Assembly (NCBI RefSeq): GCF_010435965.1
Contig: NZ_JAAGAA010000008.1
Coordinates: forward strand, 1-61,293
Direction of reading: 5' to 3'
DNA: 61,293 nt
Source: Crenobacter caeni
GTDB lineage: Bacteria > Pseudomonadota > Gammaproteobacteria > Burkholderiales > Chromobacteriaceae
Part shown: in pieces, positions 57,646 through 61,293 of the stretch
Layout: every line of letters starts with the position of its first letter
How positions within the stretch are numbered: position 1 is the first letter of the stretch
Notes under the pieces: generated by a model
The model's database searches: none
Told to the model about the DNA's origin: nothing
The model's input: only the letters and a program-made list of their open reading frames with translations
Position numbers and translations under genes: made by a program

Positions 57646-57646
57646 C

Positions 57647-58417
57647 ATGCACCCGCTGTTTGCATTGCAGGGCAAGCGCGCGCTGGTGACCGGCGCCGGC
57701 AGCGATGCCGGCATCGGCTTCGCGTCGGCGCGCCTGCTCGCCGAGCTGGGCGCCGAGGTGGTGCTGGTGTCGACCACCGCGCGCATCCACGCGCGCGCGG
57801 AAGAATTGCGCGCCGCCGGCCACGCGGCCGAGGGCAGGGTGTGCGACCTCTCCGTTCGCGAAGCAGTGAGGGCGCTCGCCGCGGCGCTCGGCACGGTCGA
57901 CATCCTGGTCAACAACGCCGGGATGGCGCAATTGGGCGTGCCCGAGGCGTTCGCGCCGTTTCACGAGGGCAGCGACGACGACTGGGACGCGGCGATTACC
58001 CGCAACCTGACCACCTGCTACAACGTCACCCGCGCCTTCTTGCCGGCGATGGTCGCGCAGGGCTGGGGTCGGGTGGTGAACGTGAGCAGCGTGACCGGCC
58101 CGTTGGTCAGCAACCCGGGCGAGGCGGCGTACAGCGCGGCCAAGGCGGCGATGGTGGGGATGAGCCGTAGCATCGCGCTCGACGTCGCCCGCTTCGGCGT
58201 CACCATCAATAACGTCGCGCCCGGCTGGGTGGCGACCGCGTCGCAGACCGACAGCGAAATCGCCGCGTCGCGCCACACGCCCCATGGGCGCGCCGGCACT
58301 CCCGCAGAAATGGCGGCGATGGTCGCCTTCCTGGCGAGCCCGGGCGCAAGCTACATCACCGGCCAGCTGATGGTGGTCGACGGCGGCAACTGCCTGCAGG
58401 AGAAGAAAGGCGCATGA
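57647..58417 (+). CDS. SDR oxidoreductase 1 of the GntR operon
   Basis: 256 residues. VTGAGSDAGIGFASARLL is the cofactor loop with two extra residues compared with the usual TGxxxGIG. LVNNAGMAQLG, NVSSVTGPLVSNPGEAAYSAAKAAMVG give the Ser-Tyr-Lys triad, and VVDGGN the C-terminal block. It starts 1 nt after the aminotransferase stop. It may reduce or oxidise a carbonyl intermediate of the pathway. Confidence 0.88.
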   Translation: MHPLFALQGKRALVTGAGSDAGIGFASARLLAELGAEVVLVSTTARIHARAEELRAAGHAAEGRVCDLSVREAVRALAAALGTVDILVNNAGMAQLGVPEAFAPFHEGSDDDWDAAITRNLTTCYNVTRAFLPAMVAQGWGRVVNVSSVTGPLVSNPGEAAYSAAKAAMVGMSRSIALDVARFGVTINNVAPGWVATASQTDSEIAASRHTPHGRAGTPAEMAAMVAFLASPGASYITGQLMVVDGGNCLQEKKGA

Positions 58418-59205
58418 ACATCGATACCCGAATCTTTGCGCCGGGCCTGTTCGCCGGCAAGGTGGTGCTGATCGTCGGCGCCGCCGGCGGCGTCGGCAGC
58501 GCTTGCGCCCGAGAGCTCTCGCAGCTTGGCGCGTCGCTCGCGCTGGCCGACCACCCGCGCGCGCAACTTGCCGCGCTGGCGAGTGAGTGCGGTGGCGTGG
58601 CGCTGACCGCCGACATCACCCGCGTCGGCGAGTGCGAGCGGCTGGTCGCCGACGTGCTCGCGCACTACGGGCGGCTGGACGCGCTAATCAACTGCGCCGG
58701 GGTGTGGGTAGAGGGCGACAGCGCCGAAGCGAGCGAAGAGGACTGGCAGCGCTGCATCGACGTCAACCTGAAGGGCGCGTTCTTCCTGTGCAGCCGGGCG
58801 ATCCCGGCGCTGAAACAGAGCCGCGGGGCGATTGTCAACGTGAGCTCCGACGCGGGGGTGGTCGGCAACGCCGGCGCCGCCATCTATTGCGCGAGCAAGG
58901 GCGGGCTCACCGTAATGAGCAAGGCGCTCGCGCTGGAACTTGCGCCCTTCGGCGTGCGGGTCAACGCGCTGTGCCCGTCCGACATCATGAGCCCGATGCT
59001 GCAGTTCCAGGCCGACCGCTACGGCAACGGCGACCCGGCGGCGTACTTCGCCGGCCTGCTCGCGCACTACCCGCAACGCGAAGCCGCGCGCTTTATCACG
59101 CCGGACGAAGTCGCCGCCTACGTCGCCTTCCTGCTGTCTCCCGCCGCGGCGGCGGTCAGCGGCGCCAGCGCCGCGCTCGACTTCGGGTTGACTGCAGGGT
59201 ATTGA
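58414..59205 (+). CDS. SDR oxidoreductase 2 of the GntR operon
   Basis: 263 residues; ATGA overlap with SDR 1. LIVGAAGGVGSACARELSQLG replaces the usual TGxxxGIG with GAAGGVG. LINCAGVWVEGD has NCAG for NNAG. The triad is present in IVNVSSDAGVVGNAGAAIYCASKGGL. The C-terminus (SGASAALDFGLTAGY) departs from the usual DGG end. Probably active on a different intermediate from SDR 1. Last gene of the operon. Confidence 0.86.
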   Translation: MNIDTRIFAPGLFAGKVVLIVGAAGGVGSACARELSQLGASLALADHPRAQLAALASECGGVALTADITRVGECERLVADVLAHYGRLDALINCAGVWVEGDSAEASEEDWQRCIDVNLKGAFFLCSRAIPALKQSRGAIVNVSSDAGVVGNAGAAIYCASKGGLTVMSKALALELAPFGVRVNALCPSDIMSPMLQFQADRYGNGDPAAYFAGLLAHYPQREAARFITPDEVAAYVAFLLSPAAAAVSGASAALDFGLTAGY

Positions 59206-59415
59206 GCGCAGGGCTGACCGGTTGTACAGCCCGCCGCAGCCGCTGCAAGGTAGGGCGGTATGGGCTACGCCGGGGGGCAGCAGCGGGACCCTGGTTCGTC
59301 TTCCCCCTTCAGCCAGGGATTTCACTGTGCCTTTAGATGGGGGGCTAAGGGTGGCAGGTCAGGACGCCGCAGGGCAAGCAAGAATGAAACGATGCCCAGC
59401 GCAGCCATGCCGAAG
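59206..59415. other. Intergenic DNA between the GntR operon and the accessory region
   Basis: About 210 bases with no gene or strong signal. No terminator is evident for SDR 2. This is the boundary between GC-rich operon DNA and the lower-GC accessory segment. Confidence 0.35.
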
Positions 59416-59436
59416 CCCCTCCGCTTGAACGAGGGG
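59416..59436 (-). terminator. Hairpin after the CHMI gene
   Basis: 6-bp stem CCCCTC/GAGGGG with a 9-nt loop, touching the stop codon of the isomerase gene on the minus strand. No T-run. Confidence 0.4.
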
Positions 59437-59799
59437 TTAGCCCTCAACAACAACCTTGGCGTAGCAACCCCTGTCAATATCAACAACCTCGACGGATATC
59501 TGGGTGGCCATCCCTGTTCCCGACGGAACCTGTTCCTGCAGCGTTTGCAGTATCCGCAGCGATAGATCTTGTTTGATCTGGAGGCTCCTGCCTGAAAGGA
59601 TGAACAACCGGGCAGCAACAAAGGCACGCCCGTTAGGTTGTTCACCTATGCGGAACGTTGAAATACAGTGGGCCCGACTCTTGACGTCAACTTCTTCGAA
59701 GTGTCCTGAAGCCACCAGTGCAACGTTTGCGGCAGCCAGGCAGGCGCTGGGATCAAACTGTGTCAGATTTTCGCTGTATTCGACGATGAGATGTGGCAT
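59437..59799 (-). CDS. 5-carboxymethyl-2-hydroxymuconate delta-isomerase (CHMI)
   Basis: 120 residues from ATG 59799. The N-terminus MPHLIVEYSENL provides the catalytic Pro (after Met removal) of this tautomerase-fold enzyme of homoprotocatechuate degradation. HCISTFRIGEQPNGRAFVAARLFILSGRS and SVEVVDIDRGCYAKVVVEG match the family. No other hpa genes are present. There is no good ribosome site, and the DNA just upstream is IS481 transposase, in frame with it, so the native promoter seems lost. It may be expressed from the insertion element or be silent. Confidence 0.85.
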   Translation of the reverse strand: MPHLIVEYSENLTQFDPSACLAAANVALVASGHFEEVDVKSRAHCISTFRIGEQPNGRAFVAARLFILSGRSLQIKQDLSLRILQTLQEQVPSGTGMATQISVEVVDIDRGCYAKVVVEG

Positions 59800-59819
59800 T
59801 TGAGTGGTGATATCAAAGT

Positions 59820-60179
59820 TAACTGGTTTCAGATCCCGCGGGCGGCCCACTCCGTGCTGACGAAGGCAACGATCCAGACTAGAGCGAGACCTCTCCGGAT
59901 TACGGTGCTCGCAGACGATGGTCAGCGGGTCATTCGGGCCCAGACGCAGGAACTGCGCAGTTCCACAACGATACGTTCCTGTGTTGGCGTCAACGTGGTC
60001 TGTAAACAGTGTGCCGTGTGGGTGCGAGTCTCGACACTCTCGCGCTGCTTCCATTTGCGGGTAGTGTCGACGGTGACGTTATAACGGGCAGCCAGTTCGA
60101 CCAGCGTGCTGGTGGTCTGGCGGATTTCGGCTTGGATGGCTGGCGAGCTGCTGGCCTGCTTGTGAAGTTTGACGATCAT
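59820..60179 (-). pseudogene. IS481-family transposase, truncated and frameshifted
   Basis: The N-terminus MIVKLHKQASSSPAIQAEIRQ and RYNVTVDTTRKWKQRESV (helix-turn-helix) then HCLQTTLTPTQERIVVELR are typical of IS481 transposases. After about residue 74 the frame shifts near 59955, and the homology continues as FLRLGPNDPLTIVCEHRNPERSRSSLDRCLRQHGVG. It stops near LKPV (about 59820). The integrase core with its DDE residues is missing, so this is a dead fragment of about 120 of 320 or more codons. Its end abuts the CHMI gene. Confidence 0.8.
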
Positions 60180-60280
60180 CAGGATTCAGTCTGTAGCGTT
60201 TGCAGAAGCTTACCCAAACCCTCGCGGGCAAGGGTAAGTTTCCATATGCGTTTGCGCAGATGATCGTCGGGGATGCGACA

Positions 60281-60287
60281 GTTAGGC
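60281..60287 (-). repeat. Partial attC core site after the DpnI-like gene
   Basis: Minus-strand GCCTAAC, which contains the TAA stop of the DpnI-like gene, as R'' core sites of integron cassettes often do. The rest of this attC is not found; IS481-associated DNA follows at once, so the site was probably interrupted. Confidence 0.5.
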
Positions 60288-60719
60288 ATGTGTGTCTAGC
60301 AGAACAAAATGTGGAATTGAAAGCAAGTTGATATAATTGAAACGAATTTCGCGCGTTTGCTTTCCATTTTGTTTTAATGGGCGAGGCTTGAAGTGGCTTT
60401 TTGGAACAAAGGGGAAGAATAGAACTTTTTGACGCTGTTCACCACATGCATTCCACTTGAAATTCACGATGAGTGGAGGGGGAAGGTAGCCGGCTTTTAG
60501 TGTTTTTTCGAGCACGCTCCAGCCTGATCCAAGAATTTCATTTTTCGGCTCGCAGTTATTGGTTTTAACTTGAGCGCGAAACATGCATGCAGAGCATTGA
60601 ACGTCATATACCGGATAGTTTTTGGGGAGCTGCATCAGCTTGTTCTTGCAGTGCGGACATTTGATTATGTCGATTACCTCACGTTCACCATAATGGCCAG
60701 CCTCAGTGTTTGAAGTCAT
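60282..60719 (-). CDS. DpnI-like restriction endonuclease domain protein (cassette gene)
   Basis: 145 residues behind AAAGGTGAG. A CPHCKNKLMQLPKNYPVYD block and CSACMFRAQVKTNNCEPKN form a zinc ribbon interleaved with a PD-(D/E)XK site: Asp in YDVQC and Gln-x-Lys in AQVK, as in DpnI. GSGWSVLEKTLKAGYLPPPLIVNFKW continues the similarity. DpnI itself (about 254 residues) has an added winged helix for methylated GATC recognition; that part is missing. The base composition is far lower in GC than its neighbours. It is the second cassette of an integron-like array. Activity on DNA is uncertain. Confidence 0.72.
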   Translation of the reverse strand: MTSNTEAGHYGEREVIDIIKCPHCKNKLMQLPKNYPVYDVQCSACMFRAQVKTNNCEPKNEILGSGWSVLEKTLKAGYLPPPLIVNFKWNACGEQRQKVLFFPFVPKSHFKPRPLKQNGKQTREIRFNYINLLSIPHFVLLDTHA

Positions 60720-60784
60720 AACTCACCTTTTAGTGTTTTGCTGAATCACCAGAAGCGGCGCGTTGCCGGATCGCTTGTTCACAT

Positions 60785-60844
60785 GCCTAACGCTGGAGTT
60801 AAGCGGCCGCGCGTAGCGCGGCCCGCTTGAACGTCTTGTTATGT
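60785..60844 (-). repeat. attC site (59-base element) of an integron cassette
   Basis: On the minus strand it reads from ACATAAC (R'', 60844-60838) to GTTAGGC (R', 60791-60785). In between are ACGTTCAAGC and GCTTAACTCC (L'' and L' arms) around GGCCGCGC/GCGCGGCC. The order, length (60 bp) and GTTAGGC fit an attC very like those of aadA-type cassettes. It begins right after the stop of the HEPN gene, so it belongs to that cassette. Confidence 0.85.
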
Positions 60845-61213
60845 TTAAAACGGTAAATCATCTGGCTCATTTAGCTGATTTACCGTTGTCTCAACTGAGG
60901 CTGCCAACGCCTCAACTTTATCTAGAAGCTCCAATACTGACTGCTTGGATACTTCAATTGCATTGCCTTCTTTGGTGTGGCCGGCCCTATGAACACAATC
61001 ATGACGCTTTATGACATCTTTGAAAAGCCATGATATGTCGCCAAAATCATGACCAAGCACTTCCTTGAACATCGGCTTGACCTTTTTAAGGTCATGAAAA
61101 ATCAGTTTTTTGAGGTACGTAGCAACCGTAACTTTTAAAGTTGACTGCTCTTCGAATATTTCTTTTAGAGCCGCTAACAAAACCATATTGATGCCACGGG
61201 AGCGAGCCCCCAT
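60845..61213 (-). CDS. HEPN-domain protein (cassette gene), probably 5'-truncated
   Basis: 122 residues in the longest frame. IFHDLKKVKPMFKEVLGHDFGDISWLFKDVIKRHDCVHRAGHTKEG is like RiboL-PSP-HEPN proteins, and RHDCVH is the RxxxxH RNase motif. Family members have a longer N-terminus. Here the first nine residues come from GC-rich DNA (61187-61213) unlike the AT-rich rest, so the real start appears to be lost and replaced. HEPN proteins serve in toxin, antiphage and RNA-processing systems. Its attC follows the stop. Confidence 0.68.
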   Translation of the reverse strand: MGARSRGINMVLLAALKEIFEEQSTLKVTVATYLKKLIFHDLKKVKPMFKEVLGHDFGDISWLFKDVIKRHDCVHRAGHTKEGNAIEVSKQSVLELLDKVEALAASVETTVNQLNEPDDLPF

Positions 61214-61293
61214 CTGGCTGGCATGAAGCGAAGTATTGTCAGCCAGAAGCTTTGGAAATCATTGCAGCCACTGCTGCCGGTCGTGCCCCGTTC
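61187..61293. other. GC-rich segment truncating the HEPN gene, runs off the window
   Basis: An abrupt rise in GC. Contains an imperfect inverted repeat near 61190-61225 (ATGCCA ... TGGCAT around a GGGGGCTCGCTCCC centre), possibly the end of a mobile element. Too short to identify. Confidence 0.35.

Noticed and set aside
60179-60289. 36-codon frame (begins MPNCRIPDDHLRKRIW) just before the transposase start
   Set aside because: No ribosome site. It overlaps the attC core and the probable left end of the IS481 element. Likely non-coding.

Overview
The window is high-GC DNA (roughly two-thirds G+C by eye) with dense, short-spaced genes from a free-living betaproteobacterium. RpoS, ProQ, a DosC-type globin cyclase, paired DMT exporters, Tex and the bufferin/NrsF locus together suggest Neisseriales (Chromobacteriaceae-like). 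I infer this from gene content; no rRNA or tRNA is present to confirm it.

Layout. (1) 1-9442 is the end of an exopolysaccharide cluster: a TIM-barrel-like protein, a GT4 glycosyltransferase, a Wzx-type flippase, a heparin-lyase-like lipoprotein, a TviB-type UDP-sugar dehydrogenase, AsnB and an EpsD-type PpiC lipoprotein. (2) 9443-15751 holds rpoS, a DUF454/MFS fusion, an enoyl-CoA hydratase, MsrPQ and a DnaQ-like exonuclease. (3) 15754-20226 is a bufferin (copper-chelating RiPP) locus. ECF sigma and NrsF-type anti-sigma genes diverge from bufA, an SDR gene, bufB (MNIO/DUF692), bufC (DUF2063) and bufD (DoxX). The divergent gap carries two back-to-back GTAACC-N16-CGAA promoters. (4) 20234-33675 holds a GGDEF protein, a Tat-type sulfatase, a PhnCDE-like ABC transporter, lgt, ilvD, a solute-binding lipoprotein, an uncharacterised gene and glyA. 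(5) 33746-40080 is a seven-gene minus-strand operon: an ODP-type diiron/MBL protein, a FimV-like TPR protein, a degenerate receiver protein, an MglA-like GTPase, an unknown protein, a Roadblock protein and DosC. It lies behind a perfect TTGAT-N4-ATCAA FNR box placed at -41.5 of a plausible start site, so it looks like an oxygen-responsive polarity/c-di-GMP module. (6) 40257-54089 holds proQ, gpx, an acetylpolyamine amidohydrolase, two chemoreceptors (one ending in PilZ), tandem EamA exporters, a SpoIIAA-like protein, tex, a class D beta-lactamase and an M14-type hydrolase. (7) 54105-59205 is a GntR-controlled catabolic operon: glutamine synthetase-like, class III aminotransferase and two SDRs, with twin ATTTGATCAAAT operators over the promoter. 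(8) 59437-61293 is accessory: a CHMI isomerase behind a truncated, frameshifted IS481 transposase, then low-GC integron cassettes (a DpnI-like nuclease domain, a complete attC site and a HEPN protein).

Two unlinked intergenic regions (30968-31059 minus, 40909-40974 plus) each look like a complete small RNA: sigma70 promoter, CU-rich anti-Shine-Dalgarno seed and strong intrinsic terminator. They share the 12-mer TTTCTCCTTTGT. These sibling RNAs, the FNR-box GTPase/ODP/DosC operon and the SDR-containing bufferin locus are the most interesting parts of the window.
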